Shown here: in pieces, positions 8,594 through 16,475 of the stretch | Layout of the letters: every line of letters begins with the position of its first letter | Numbering within the stretch: position 1 is the stretch's first letter | From: VRUE01 sp963817945 | GTDB lineage: Bacteria > Actinomycetota > Thermoleophilia > Solirubrobacterales > 70-9 | Reading direction: 5' to 3' | NCBI GenBank assembly: GCA_963817945.1 | Contig: CAWFQH010000002.1 | Span: 186,001-250,000 of the forward strand | Length of the DNA: 64,000 nucleotides | Notes under the pieces: generated by a model | Database searches by the model: none | Seen by the model: only the letters and a program-made list of their open reading frames with translations | Told to the model about the DNA's origin: nothing | Position numbers and translations under genes: made by a program

Positions 8594-9303
8594 GCCCCAT
8601 CGGGGCCACCTGCTGCCGCACTGCGGCGAGCTTGCCACTGGGCGAGGGGCGCGGCCGTCATCTCTTCCCAGGCGGCGTCCTCGCCGAAGTACTGCATGAC
8701 GACGAAGTGGAGGAGGCCGGGGAGCATCTCCGGCGCCCGCTCGGCGTCGCCGTCCATCAACTTCGCCGACACGAGCGTGTCGATCGCCCCTACTATGAAG
8801 GTGGACGTAACAGGAGGTGGAGCTTGGCGAGAGGGAATCTCGCGGCGCGCCCCGTCCAGGGCGTGGGAGAGGCGCTCCATCAGATCGCGGCGCTGGGCCA
8901 GTGCCTGGTCGCCGGCGGCGTGAACCTCGACGAAGAGGGCTTTTGCGAGCGCCGGCTGGTTGGCGCAGAACTCGAGCAGCTCGGCCATCGCCGCGCGCAG
9001 GCCCTGCCGCCAGGAAAGCTGCCGCCTGCCGGCCCAGACAAGGCGCTGGTAGAGCCAATCGCAGGCGTCGCGGTGCGCCTGCGAGAAGCAATCCTCGCGG
9101 TCCTCGAAGTTCTTGTAGAAGGTGGCCCGACTCGTCTTGGCGCGCCCGATCACGTGCCGGACCGCGACCTGCTCGTAGCCGAGTTCGCCGCTGGTCGCCA
9201 GCATCGCCTCCATCAGGCGCTGGCGGGCCGGCCGGCTGCGCAGGCTCGGGAAAGGGACCACCGATACGGCTTTCTCGACCTCGCCGGAGTTCTCGTCAGC
9301 CAC
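8590..9303 (-). CDS. TetR-family transcriptional regulator
   Basis: A 237-residue one-component repressor. The N-terminal DNA-binding domain runs from about residue 24 to 75 (RQRLMEAMLATSGELGYEQVAVRHVIGRAKTSRATFYKNFEDREDCF), where the helix-turn-helix and the FYKNF recognition segment are typical. The C-terminal ligand domain is Leu/Ala-rich and unlike that of the neighbours. It is divergent from the TetR gene at 9437 across a palindrome-containing AT-rich gap and convergent, with overlapping stops, to the carboxylase gene. Regulation of acyl-CoA genes by an acyl-CoA ligand is a reasonable guess, not shown by sequence. Confidence 0.85.
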   Translation of the reverse strand: MADENSGEVEKAVSVVPFPSLRSRPARQRLMEAMLATSGELGYEQVAVRHVIGRAKTSRATFYKNFEDREDCFSQAHRDACDWLYQRLVWAGRRQLSWRQGLRAAMAELLEFCANQPALAKALFVEVHAAGDQALAQRRDLMERLSHALDGARREIPSRQAPPPVTSTFIVGAIDTLVSAKLMDGDAERAPEMLPGLLHFVVMQYFGEDAAWEEMTAAPLAQWQARRSAAAGGPDGA

Positions 9304-9344
9304 CGCGCAACCTCTCTGAAAACAGGATCCTTTTGTCTAGATAT

Positions 9345-9400
9345 ACCACCTTTCAAAAACTATTGTGAGCAAAAAGTGCTCATTTCTGTAGAAAAGGTGG
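9345..9400. promoter_or_regulatory. Nested palindromic operator in the divergent TetR intergenic region
   Basis: The 133-bp gap between the two divergent TetR genes is the most AT-rich stretch nearby. It holds an outer inverted repeat CCACCTTT (9346-9353) / AAAGGTGG (9393-9400) and, centred inside it, TGAGCA (9366-9371) / TGCTCA (9377-9382) with a 5-nt spacer. This arrangement is typical of operators bound by TetR dimers that control both directions. Both promoters should lie here. Confidence 0.6.
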
Positions 9401-9436
9401 GTAGACATCGGGCGAACGTTCCGGTATCTTGTCGGT

Positions 9437-10123
9437 ATGGCCGATTCGCGACCGATCTCGGAGCGCCTCGCGAAACTGCCCCCGGGCCGCCACCTCGTGC
9501 CGCGCGACTTCGTCACCCAGAACCAGCGCGAGCGGATGCTGCTGGCGACCGCCGAGCTGGTCGCCGAACGGGGCTACCAGAAGACCACGATCGAGCTGAT
9601 TGCAAAGACGGCGCGGGTCGCCCTGGTCACCTTCTACGAGCACTTCGCCGACAAGGAAGAGTGCTTCCTCGCCGCCTTCGACGAGAACATCGAGGCCGCT
9701 CGGCAGGTCTTCGCGGAGCTGCTCGACCCGGAGCAAGCCTGGGCCGATCAGATTGCCGCGGGCCTGGAGGTCTTCCTCGAGATGGTCATCAAGGAGCAAG
9801 CTCGGGCCAAGCTCTGCATCGTCGAGGCGCAGGCGGCCGGGGGGGCCGCGCTGGCGCGCTACCAGGCGATGCTGGAGAGCGTGGCGCCAAAGCTGCGCGA
9901 GGGTCGGGAGCTGAACCCACGAGCGGATCGCCTGCCGGAAGGGCTCGAGGTGGCGATCGCGGGCGGCCTTGCCTGGCTGGTCCACCAGCGCTTGGTCTCT
10001 GGGCGGGCCGACGATCTCACCGCCCTGTTGCCGGAGATGCTGCAGGTGACGTTGACGCCGTACGTGGGGGAGGTCGAAGCGGCCCGCGCGGCGGAGGCGG
10101 CGCAGGCCCGGGCAGCCGCTTAG
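9437..10123 (+). CDS. TetR-family transcriptional regulator
   Basis: A 228-residue TetR regulator. The leader RLAKLPPGRHLVPRDFVTQNQRERM precedes the helix-turn-helix (ELVAERGYQKTTIELIAKTARVALVTFYEHFADKEECFLAAFDE, about residues 40-85). The same PPGRHxxPRxFVxQNQRER lead-in appears in the regulator at 10876, so these two are paralogues. The ligand domain contains LVHQRLVSGRADDLTALLPEMLQVTLTPYVG, again shared with 10876 (LLPDLVELTLAPYVG). The ATG sits a few bases after a candidate -10, so it may be leaderless. First of three same-strand TetR genes. Confidence 0.87.
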   Translation: MADSRPISERLAKLPPGRHLVPRDFVTQNQRERMLLATAELVAERGYQKTTIELIAKTARVALVTFYEHFADKEECFLAAFDENIEAARQVFAELLDPEQAWADQIAAGLEVFLEMVIKEQARAKLCIVEAQAAGGAALARYQAMLESVAPKLREGRELNPRADRLPEGLEVAIAGGLAWLVHQRLVSGRADDLTALLPEMLQVTLTPYVGEVEAARAAEAAQARAAA

Positions 10124-10178
10124 TGGTCGCTCGCCCTTCGAAGCAAGCCAGCGCGGGGAGTTTGGCCGGTCTGGTCCC

Positions 10179-10808
10179 TTGTCCTATGTGAACGGTGCGG
10201 GGAGAGGACGCGACCCGGCTCGCGAGCGCCTCGCGACCGCGATCGTCGACCTGGTCGGCAGTCACGGGTTCGGCGCCGTGGACGTCGAGGCCCTCTGCAA
10301 TCGGGCGCGGGTCAACCACGCCCACTTCAGCCGCTGCTTCGCCGATCTCGAGGACTGCTTCCTCAGCGTCCACGACGAGGTCGCGGCCGACTTCTGCACA
10401 CGGGTGACGTCGGCCTGCGAGGCGGCCAGCAACTGGCATGATCGAATCTGGGCCGGGGGCTGGGCGGCGGTGCGCTACCTGCAGGAGGACCCGGTCCGCG
10501 CCCGCTTCCTGCTGGTCGCGGTGAATGGGGCGGGGAGCGGCGCCCAGGAGCGCCAGGACCGCCTCATGCAGGGCTGCGCCGACCTCCTCGACGGCGGCCG
10601 CGGCGAGGCCGGCAAGAAGGGGCTGAGGTCTCGCTGTACCGCCGAAATAGCGGCGGGCGCGATCTACGGCACGGTCCTGGCCAAGATCGAGTCCGGGGCG
10701 ATCGAGCGCGGCGAGGAATTCCTGCCGGAGCTGATCTACATGGCCGTAATGCCCTACCTCGGCTCGCGCATCGCCGAGGACGAGCTCGCGGTCCAACCGC
10801 TGCACTAA
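10179..10808 (+). CDS. TetR-family transcriptional regulator, divergent copy
   Basis: A 209-residue TetR-like protein whose DNA-binding part (RLATAIVDLVGSHGFGAVDVEALCNRARVNHAHFSRCFADLEDCFLSVHDE) fits the fold but replaces the usual TFYxHF with AHFSRCF. The C-terminus ends in LPELIYMAVMPYLG, matching the PYxG ending of both neighbours. The start is uncertain: TTG 10179 (used here) or GTG 10188. It follows the previous gene by 55 bp and may share its transcript. Role unknown. Confidence 0.75.
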   Translation: MSYVNGAGRGRDPARERLATAIVDLVGSHGFGAVDVEALCNRARVNHAHFSRCFADLEDCFLSVHDEVAADFCTRVTSACEAASNWHDRIWAGGWAAVRYLQEDPVRARFLLVAVNGAGSGAQERQDRLMQGCADLLDGGRGEAGKKGLRSRCTAEIAAGAIYGTVLAKIESGAIERGEEFLPELIYMAVMPYLGSRIAEDELAVQPLH

Positions 10809-10875
10809 CCGTTCCTCGCCCAGGGATCGATCTCGCGGCAGCAGCGGCCGCCAGCGTCTCGGGTATCGTCGGCCC

Positions 10876-11646
10876 ATGGCCAAGGGTGCGTCCAAGGAGA
10901 GCGCGAAGAAAGGCCCTAAAGGGGCGAAGGGCAAAGCGCCGAAGGCCAAAGCTCCTGCGGGGAAGGGCAAAGCAGCGCCGGCCAAAGCCCCTGCCGCGCC
11001 GGCGGCCTCGCTCCGCCTACCCGCCGGGCGGCACGGTCTGCCGCGCGAGTTCATCGTCCAGAACCAGCGCGAGCGGATCGTCACGGCACTAGTGGACACC
11101 GTGGCCGAGCATGGCTACAACGCGACGACCGTCGCCCACATCACTAAGGCAGCGTCGGTCTCGCGTCGCACCTTCTACGAGCACTTCGCCGACAAGGAAG
11201 CCTGCTTCCTCGCTGCTTACGAAATGGTCTCCGACCACATTCGCGCCTCGATGCGGGCCGCCGCAGAGTCGTTTGCCGACTGGCCGCAGAAGGTGCGGGC
11301 GGCACTGGCGACGATGTTGCGCTTCCTCGCCGGCGAGCCGGAGCTGGCGCGGATCTGCATGATCGAGCCGATCGCCGCGGGTGGGGAGATCGCCGCCCGC
11401 CACCGTGCCTCGATGCAGGGTTTCGTCGAGATCCTGCGGGCGGGGCGGCCCGAGCACAGTGGCGAGCGACCGCTGCCGGAGGCGACCGAGGAGACCCTGG
11501 TTGGCGGCATCGTCTCGCTGATCGTGCGTGAGATAAGCGCCGGCCGCACCGAGGAGCTGGAGAAGCTCCTGCCCGATCTGGTCGAGCTGACCCTGGCGCC
11601 CTACGTCGGCGCGGAGGAGGCCGAGCGGCTGGCGCGTCAGGACTAG
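10876..11646 (+). CDS. TetR-family regulator with a lysine/alanine/proline-rich N-terminal tail
   Basis: A 256-residue TetR protein. Residues 1-45 are an unusual basic tail made of KGAKGKAPKAKAP-like units with about 15 Lys, resembling the C-terminal tails of histone H1 or of actinobacterial HupB/Lsr2-like nucleoid proteins. Then comes RLPAGRHGLPREFIVQNQRER and the helix-turn-helix (VDTVAEHGYNATTVAHITKAASVSRRTFYEHFADKEACFLAAYE, ~70-115). The body is a paralogue of the 9437 regulator. An internal start after the tail would give a standard TetR, but the tail codons show normal high-GC third positions and the ATG at 10876 is well placed. The tail probably adds non-specific DNA binding. Confidence 0.85.
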   Translation: MAKGASKESAKKGPKGAKGKAPKAKAPAGKGKAAPAKAPAAPAASLRLPAGRHGLPREFIVQNQRERIVTALVDTVAEHGYNATTVAHITKAASVSRRTFYEHFADKEACFLAAYEMVSDHIRASMRAAAESFADWPQKVRAALATMLRFLAGEPELARICMIEPIAAGGEIAARHRASMQGFVEILRAGRPEHSGERPLPEATEETLVGGIVSLIVREISAGRTEELEKLLPDLVELTLAPYVGAEEAERLARQD

Positions 11647-11667
11647 AGGCCTCCCCAGGCGATCCGC

Positions 11668-12522
11668 CTAGGGAACCGCCGTCGCCTCGGTCTCGACCCC
11701 ACCCCTGGCCCCGCGCCCGGCGGCAGCGGCGCCGCCCTCTTCGCGGCTCAACCGGTGGGCCAGGTAGACGGGGACGATCGAGATCAGGACGACCAGCACG
11801 GCGACGACGTTGACGATCGGCAGCTGGTTGGGGCGGAAGAGGTTGCGGAAGATCCAGATCGGCAGCGTTTCCTGGCCGGCGCCGATCGTGAACGTGGTGA
11901 CGATGATCTCGTCGAAGGAGAGGGCGAAGGCGAGCAGGGCGCCGGCGGCCAACGCGGTCTTCAGGGTGGGGAAGGTGACGAAGCGGAAGGTCTGCCAGGT
12001 GTGGGCGCCGAGGTCGGCCGAGGCCTCCTCGAACGAGGTCGAGACGCGGCGCAGGCGGGCGACGGCGTTGTTGTAGACGACGACGATGCAGAAGGTGGCG
12101 TGGCCGACGATCACCGTGAAGAGCCCGAGGTCGATGCCGAGCACCTGGGTGAAGGTGTTGCTGAGGGCGACGCCGGTGACGATCCCCGGCAGCGCGATCG
12201 GCAGCACGACCAGGAAGGAGATCGTCTCCCGCCCGAAGAAACGGTGGCGGGCGACGGCAAGCGCGGCAAGCGTGCCGAGCGCCAGCGCGATCGCGGTCGC
12301 CACGGCTGCCGCTTTCAAGGAGGTGACGAAGGCGTCCCGTGCTCCCTGGCTCTCGATCGCCTTCGGAAACCAGTCGAGGGTAAGGCCGGGCGGGGGCCAG
12401 GTGATGATGTTGCTCGAGTTGAAGGCGTAGATCACGATCACGATCAGCGGGATGTAGATGAAGGCGAGCGCGATCCCCACCGCGAGTCGGAGCAGGAAGG
12501 TCGCCCTTTTCGAAAGCCTCAC
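11668..12522 (-). CDS. potC: ABC transporter permease, spermidine/putrescine type (PotC-like)
   Basis: Second membrane subunit of a polyamine-type ABC importer. The 284-residue protein has six predicted transmembrane helices (first LLRLAVGIALAFIYIPLIVI) and the cytoplasmic EAA loop (EEASADLGAHTWQTFRFVTFPTLK) that contacts the ATPase. The PotC hallmark FAFALSFDEIIVT-like segment is present as AFALSFDEIIVTTF. Start chosen at GTG 12522, 13 bases after the potB stop and preceded by GAGGGG; a longer frame exists upstream but overlaps potB. The C-terminal tail (GGAAAAGRGARGG) is low-complexity. Last gene of potA-D-B-C. Confidence 0.88.
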   Translation of the reverse strand: MRLSKRATFLLRLAVGIALAFIYIPLIVIVIYAFNSSNIITWPPPGLTLDWFPKAIESQGARDAFVTSLKAAAVATAIALALGTLAALAVARHRFFGRETISFLVVLPIALPGIVTGVALSNTFTQVLGIDLGLFTVIVGHATFCIVVVYNNAVARLRRVSTSFEEASADLGAHTWQTFRFVTFPTLKTALAAGALLAFALSFDEIIVTTFTIGAGQETLPIWIFRNLFRPNQLPIVNVVAVLVVLISIVPVYLAHRLSREEGGAAAAGRGARGGVETEATAVP

Positions 12523-12535
12523 CGGTCCGCGCCCC

Positions 12536-13423
12536 TCATACGTGCTCGAAGGCGCCGAGCTTGCGCGCGACCAGCAGGTAGCCGACCATGACGACGATCG
12601 GGACCAGCGCGAAAGCCGAAGCAAGGGGCAGGTTGTTGACGATGTTGTTGAAGACGACGTTGCCGATGAACTGGTCGTTGGAGACCAGCCGCGGAGTGAT
12701 GTAGTCGCCCAGGGTCAGCGAGAAGGTGAAGATCGAGCCGGCGACGACGGCCGGGAAGACAAGCGGCAGGATCACCCGGCGGAAGGTCGTGAACGGCGAG
12801 GCGCCGAGGTCCTCCGAGGCGCTGATCAGCGAGTTTGGGATGCGCTCCAGCCCTGCGTAGATCGGCAGGATCATGTACGGCAGCCAGAGGTAGCTCATCA
12901 CCAGCCAGACGGCGACGATGCCGAAGCCGGGGCCTTGCAGGCCGAACGGCTCGAGCGCCCAGTCGAGCACTCCGTCGTTGAAGAGCATCGTCCGCCACGA
13001 GTAGACCTTGACCAGGTAGCTGGACCAGAGGGGCAGCAACACGGCGACGACGAGGATCGCCGTGGTGCGCCGGCTCGCCACCTTGGCCATGTAAAAGGCG
13101 ATCGGGAAGGCGAGCACGGCATCGGTGACGGTGACCAGGGCGGCGACCAGGACCGTCCGGGTCGCGATGTCGCGGTAGACCGGTTCGTCGACCAGCGTTT
13201 CGACGTTCTCGAAACTGAGGCCGCGGACGATCTCGCCGCTGAGCGGGTCGACGGTCCAGAAGGCGGCGATCAGCAGGACCGCCAGCGATCCCAGGTAGCC
13301 GATGACCAGCCAACCGACCGGCCCGGCCAGCAATGCCCCCACCTGGAGGCGGGGGCGACGTTGGAAGAGGTCGGCGAGCCTGTGGCCCGCCGACCTCTTC
13401 TCCACGGCGGCTTCAGTCGCCAT
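12536..13423 (-). CDS. potB: ABC transporter permease, spermidine/putrescine type (PotB-like)
   Basis: First membrane subunit of the polyamine-type importer, 295 residues. Transmembrane helices include VGWLVIGYLGSLAVLLIAAF, then LLPLWSSYLVKVYSWRTMLF, which is the conserved PotB/PotH periplasmic-side motif, and the EAA loop SASEDLGASPFTTFRRVILPLVFP. It starts 17 bases after the binding-protein gene stop and is followed 13 bases later by potC, so the genes form one operon. Substrate (putrescine, spermidine or another cation) cannot be fixed from sequence. Confidence 0.9.
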   Translation of the reverse strand: MATEAAVEKRSAGHRLADLFQRRPRLQVGALLAGPVGWLVIGYLGSLAVLLIAAFWTVDPLSGEIVRGLSFENVETLVDEPVYRDIATRTVLVAALVTVTDAVLAFPIAFYMAKVASRRTTAILVVAVLLPLWSSYLVKVYSWRTMLFNDGVLDWALEPFGLQGPGFGIVAVWLVMSYLWLPYMILPIYAGLERIPNSLISASEDLGASPFTTFRRVILPLVFPAVVAGSIFTFSLTLGDYITPRLVSNDQFIGNVVFNNIVNNLPLASAFALVPIVVMVGYLLVARKLGAFEHV

Positions 13424-13440
13424 CGATCAGGACTTGTCGC

Positions 13441-14637
13441 TCAGCCTTTGATCGTGGTCCAGGCCTGGACCCACTCGTTGTAGTCTTTGCAGTCCCCGGA
13501 TCCATCGCCGCAGTCCGCCACCGGGGTTTCCCAGTAGTAGACCCGTTTCCAGAATCCCGGGTCTTCGGCATGGTATTTGGCGCAGAAGCCTTTCTCGGCG
13601 GTCTCTTCGCAGGCCAGGCTCTGCGCCGGCGCCTCGCCGAAGTATTCGGCGACCTGTGCGTTGGCTTTCGGCGAGACGATGTGGTTCATCCACAAGTACA
13701 TGCAATTGGGGTGTTTGGCCTCGGAGCTGATCATCCAGGTGTCCGACCAGCCCGTCGCCCCCTCCGAAGGCAGGAATCCCTGGCTCGCCGGGCTCGCCGC
13801 GACCGGCTCCCCTTCGCCTTCTAGTTCGAAGTACTGGTACTGCCAGGTGGTGCCGACCACGACGTCTTCGTTGGCGAAGGCCGAGATCTGCTTGGCGGCT
13901 TCGGACCAGTATTCGCCGACCAGAGGTCGCTGTTCCTCCAGCAGGTCGACCGCCGCTTCGAATTGCTCGTCGGTCAGCTGGTAGGGGTTCTCGATTCCGA
14001 GATCGGGTTGGTGCGCCTTCAGGTAGACGGCCGCGTCGGCGATGTAGATCGGGTCGTCGTAGGCGCTGATCTTGCCTTTGTATTTGGCTGCTTTCGCAGG
14101 GTCGAGAATCACGTCCCAGGATTCGGGGGCGGGTTTGACCCCATTGCTGTTCCACATCAGCAGGTTGGCGCCGCGGCCGTGCGGGATGCCGTAGTGGGTT
14201 CCGTCGAAGGTGTTGTAGGGCTGGTCCTTCAGGTCGTCGAAGATCGTCTTGTAGTTGGGGACCAGATTCACGTTGACGGGGTCGACGTCACCGCCCTCCA
14301 CCAAGCGAGCCGAGGCGTTGCCGGAGGCGGAGACCCCGTCGTACTGGCCACTCCGCATCAGCTGCACCATTTCGTCGGAGGTGCCAGCGACCTTGCTGCT
14401 GACTTTGCAGCCGGTCTGCTGTTCAAACGATTTGGTCCATTCCGGTTCGACGTAGCCCGCCCAGGCGATCAGATCGACCTGGCCCTCTCCTTTGCCGACT
14501 TTGGTCAGCCCGGCGCTGGTCGTCCCGTCGCCATCGTCATCGTCGCCGCAGCCGGCGGCGAAGAGCAGCATGAAGGCGAGCAGGCCTGCGATGACGAGCC
14601 AGGCGGTCCGTTGCGGGTTTGCGTTCTTGGTCCTCAC
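13441..14637 (-). CDS. potD: Polyamine-type ABC transporter substrate-binding lipoprotein (PotD-like)
   Basis: The extracellular solute receptor of the importer. Residues 1-29 are a lipoprotein signal ending in the lipobox LLFAAGC; Cys29-equivalent is followed by an acidic linker (DDDDGDG). The mature protein has the type II fold with GEGQVDLIAWAGYVEPEWTKSFEQQTGCKV at its start and WSDTWMISSEAKHPNCMYLWMNHIVSP later, as in PotD/PotF. Several extra Cys near the C-terminus (CEETAEKGFC, CGDGSGDC) may form disulfides. Its GTG overlaps the potA stop (GTGA), and a GGAGG lies upstream inside potA. Polyamine specificity is inferred. Confidence 0.9.
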   Translation of the reverse strand: MRTKNANPQRTAWLVIAGLLAFMLLFAAGCGDDDDGDGTTSAGLTKVGKGEGQVDLIAWAGYVEPEWTKSFEQQTGCKVSSKVAGTSDEMVQLMRSGQYDGVSASGNASARLVEGGDVDPVNVNLVPNYKTIFDDLKDQPYNTFDGTHYGIPHGRGANLLMWNSNGVKPAPESWDVILDPAKAAKYKGKISAYDDPIYIADAAVYLKAHQPDLGIENPYQLTDEQFEAAVDLLEEQRPLVGEYWSEAAKQISAFANEDVVVGTTWQYQYFELEGEGEPVAASPASQGFLPSEGATGWSDTWMISSEAKHPNCMYLWMNHIVSPKANAQVAEYFGEAPAQSLACEETAEKGFCAKYHAEDPGFWKRVYYWETPVADCGDGSGDCKDYNEWVQAWTTIKG

Positions 14638-15641
14638 GGCGATTCCTCCTCGGTAGTCGATTTCCCGCGGACGGCGACCGCGTGCTCCGGGCGCCAGCCC
14701 ACGAGGACCTCCTTCCCCTGCTCGGTGGCAGCGTCTGCTGCCGTGCCTTCCACGTTCTGGCGAACAAGCTGAAGCTCCCCGCCTGCGTCGAGGGCGACAG
14801 TGAAGCGGGTGACCATGCCGGCGTAAGCGATCTCGGCGATCCGCCCGCTCTCGGTTCGCAGCCCGTTCGGCCGCATCGACGGGTCGAGCAGCTGGATCTT
14901 CTCCGGGCGGATCGTGAAGCGGTCACCGTCGCGTTCGAGCAGATTGGAGACACCGACGAAGCCGGCGACGAACTCCGTTGCCGGCCGCTCGTAGAGCTCG
15001 ACCGGCGCGCTGACTTGCTCGATCCGGCCCTGATTGAAGACCGCGATCCGGTTGCTCATCGTCAGCGCCTCGTCCTGGTCATGGGTGACGTAGACGAAGG
15101 TGATCCCGACATCGGCCTGGATCGTCTTCAGCTCGACCTGCATCTGCTCGCGCAGCTTTAGGTCGAGGGCGCCGAGCGGCTCGTCCAGCAGCAGCACCTC
15201 GGGGTGGTTGACGATCGCCCGCGCCAGCGCGACTCGCTGTCGCTGGCCGCCGGACAGCTCGGCCGGCTTGCGTCGGGCATAGCCCGGCAGGCGAACCATC
15301 TCCAGCGCCTCCTCGCGCTGCCGCTCCCGCTCGGCCCGACCGACGCCGCCCACCCGCAGCCCGTACTCGACGTTCTCGCCCACGCTCATGTGCGGGAACA
15401 GGGCGTAGTCCTGGAAGACGGTATTCACCGGACGGTCGTAGGGAGCCACCCCGCTCATGTCCCTGCCGGCCAACTCGATAGTGCCCTCGGTGGGTGCCTC
15501 GAAGCCGGCGATCATCCGCAGGGTCGTCGTCTTGCCCGAGCCGGAGGGCCCGAGCAGGGTGAAGAACTCCCCCCGCTCGATTTGGAGGTCGACGCCCGCA
15601 ACCGCCCGAACCTCGCCATAGCGCTTGGTGAGGTTGGCCAA
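14634..15641 (-). CDS. potA: ABC transporter ATP-binding protein, spermidine/putrescine type (PotA-like)
   Basis: The ATPase that drives the importer, 335 residues. Walker A GPSGSGKTT (residues 31-39), Q-loop VFQDYALFPHMSV, signature LSGGQRQRVALARAI, Walker B VLLLDEPLGALD and the switch His in YVTHDQDEAL are all intact; the C-terminal ~100 residues form the TOBE regulatory domain. The only usable start is TTG 15641: the frame is closed by a stop shortly upstream and no other start codon lies between, and there is no good ribosome site, so expression may be low. The protein begins directly at ANLTKRYG, slightly shorter than usual. First gene of potA-D-B-C. Confidence 0.9.
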   Translation of the reverse strand: MANLTKRYGEVRAVAGVDLQIERGEFFTLLGPSGSGKTTTLRMIAGFEAPTEGTIELAGRDMSGVAPYDRPVNTVFQDYALFPHMSVGENVEYGLRVGGVGRAERERQREEALEMVRLPGYARRKPAELSGGQRQRVALARAIVNHPEVLLLDEPLGALDLKLREQMQVELKTIQADVGITFVYVTHDQDEALTMSNRIAVFNQGRIEQVSAPVELYERPATEFVAGFVGVSNLLERDGDRFTIRPEKIQLLDPSMRPNGLRTESGRIAEIAYAGMVTRFTVALDAGGELQLVRQNVEGTAADAATEQGKEVLVGWRPEHAVAVRGKSTTEEESP

Positions 15642-15708
15642 GCGGATGTCAGGTGGAGCAGTTACATCAAGAAGTTATCCGAGTGGTTCAGGAAGCCGAG
15701 GACAAACT

Positions 15709-15732
15709 CGCCCCGGCCAGTTGGCCGGGGCG
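15709..15732 (-). terminator. Strong hairpin terminator after the NlpC/P60 gene
   Basis: CGCCCCGGCC (15709-15718) and GGCCGGGGCG (15723-15732) form a perfect 10-bp GC stem with a 4-nt loop. Read on the minus strand it lies 25 bases after the NlpC/P60 stop and is followed by AGTTTGT, a weak U-run. It separates that gene from the potA operon. Confidence 0.8.
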
Positions 15733-15757
15733 GAGTACGTCCAAAGCGCTCGAGTGC

Positions 15758-16318
15758 CTAGTAGCCGATCGGATGGCGGGCGACGAAGCCCGCGCCGTCA
15801 CGCACGTCTTCGTGCCAGCTCGGCCCGGTGCTGCCGTCGCTGTTGCCGGAGGTGTCCCAGCGGTAGCCGGCGACCACCGCGTAGGTGTGGCCGGCGTTGG
15901 CGTAGACGGTGATCCAGCGACCCTCGCCGGCCATGCCCCAACTGGCCAGCGGCCCCGAGGGCAGCGGGCTGGTGAGGAAGTTGCCGCCCTTCAGCGCGAA
16001 GCTGACCGAGCCCGAGCAGTCGTAGCCGCGGTCCCAGAAGGTCCTGTGGCCACCCCCGTAGATGTAGGGCTTGTTGCGGATTTTGTTGGCGTAGGCGATG
16101 ACGCGCTTGACGCGTGCCGGCGCTGACGCCGGCGGAATCAGCATCCCGTTGGCTAGAAGACGCGCTTTCGGGGTAGGAGTGCACATGTCAACTTCGGCTG
16201 GCGTCAACCCGCCGCCTTCGCAGGCGGCGGAGGCGCCGGTCGGGGCGAGCATGGCGAGCGATACGAGGGCCGCCAATGCAACTAACCCCGCCTTGAGCTT
16301 TGGAACGTTCGTAGGCAA
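15758..16318 (-). CDS. Secreted NlpC/P60-type peptidoglycan hydrolase
   Basis: A 186-residue exported enzyme predicted to cleave peptide stems of peptidoglycan. Residues 1-32 are a signal peptide (GLVALAALVSLAMLAPTGASA). The catalytic core shows PYIYGGGHRTFWDRGYDCSG with nucleophile Cys101 and AGHTYAVVAG with His144; the third residue is less clear. There are two more Cys in the pro-region. The TTG start is supported by GGAG seven bases upstream, which lies just after a c-di-AMP riboswitch. That pairing (c-di-AMP switch plus cell-wall hydrolase) is the classic actinobacterial arrangement, so the gene should be shut off when c-di-AMP is high. A strong terminator follows. Confidence 0.85.
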   Translation of the reverse strand: MPTNVPKLKAGLVALAALVSLAMLAPTGASAACEGGGLTPAEVDMCTPTPKARLLANGMLIPPASAPARVKRVIAYANKIRNKPYIYGGGHRTFWDRGYDCSGSVSFALKGGNFLTSPLPSGPLASWGMAGEGRWITVYANAGHTYAVVAGYRWDTSGNSDGSTGPSWHEDVRDGAGFVARHPIGY

Positions 16319-16329
16319 AACCGATCTCC

Positions 16330-16475
16330 TTCGTCGGCCTACGGGGTTAGCTGCCGGGCTGGCGCGAAAAGGAGCCTGCGCCCCCGCCCTATGTCGGGCG
16401 GGTTAGCCCCGAAAACGTGGTTCCCCCGCTCCCGCGTCGCCAGGTGGCTTGCAGGATTCGGCGTTTCGGTTGTTC
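16330..16475 (-). promoter_or_regulatory. c-di-AMP riboswitch (ydaO-yuaA class)
   Basis: Read on the minus strand, the leader of the NlpC/P60 gene contains the conserved blocks of the ydaO/yuaA c-di-AMP aptamer in order: ACGCCGAATCCTGC (around 16449-16464), ACGCGGGAGCGGGGGAACCA (about 16418-16437), GGGGCTAACCC (16400-16410), a variable GC stem, and CAGCTAACCCCGTAGGC (16337-16353), followed by GGAG and the TTG start. The two GCTAAC/CTAAC boxes and the GCCGAATCC box are the signature residues of this class as I remember it. In actinobacteria this class controls NlpC/P60 and Rpf-type cell-wall enzymes, and ligand binding normally turns expression off. Confidence 0.88.

Noticed and set aside
13313..13345. 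GCCCCC/GGGGGC pairing inside potB
   Set aside because: It lies within a normal membrane-protein coding stretch and is too short to separate from background in this GC-rich DNA.
15660..15740. A tRNA-like look in the stretch TTATCCGAGTGGTTCAGG followed by a GC hairpin
   Set aside because: It cannot be folded into a cloverleaf: no acceptor pairing, anticodon arm or TTCGA loop in the right places. The GC hairpin is better explained as the NlpC/P60 terminator.
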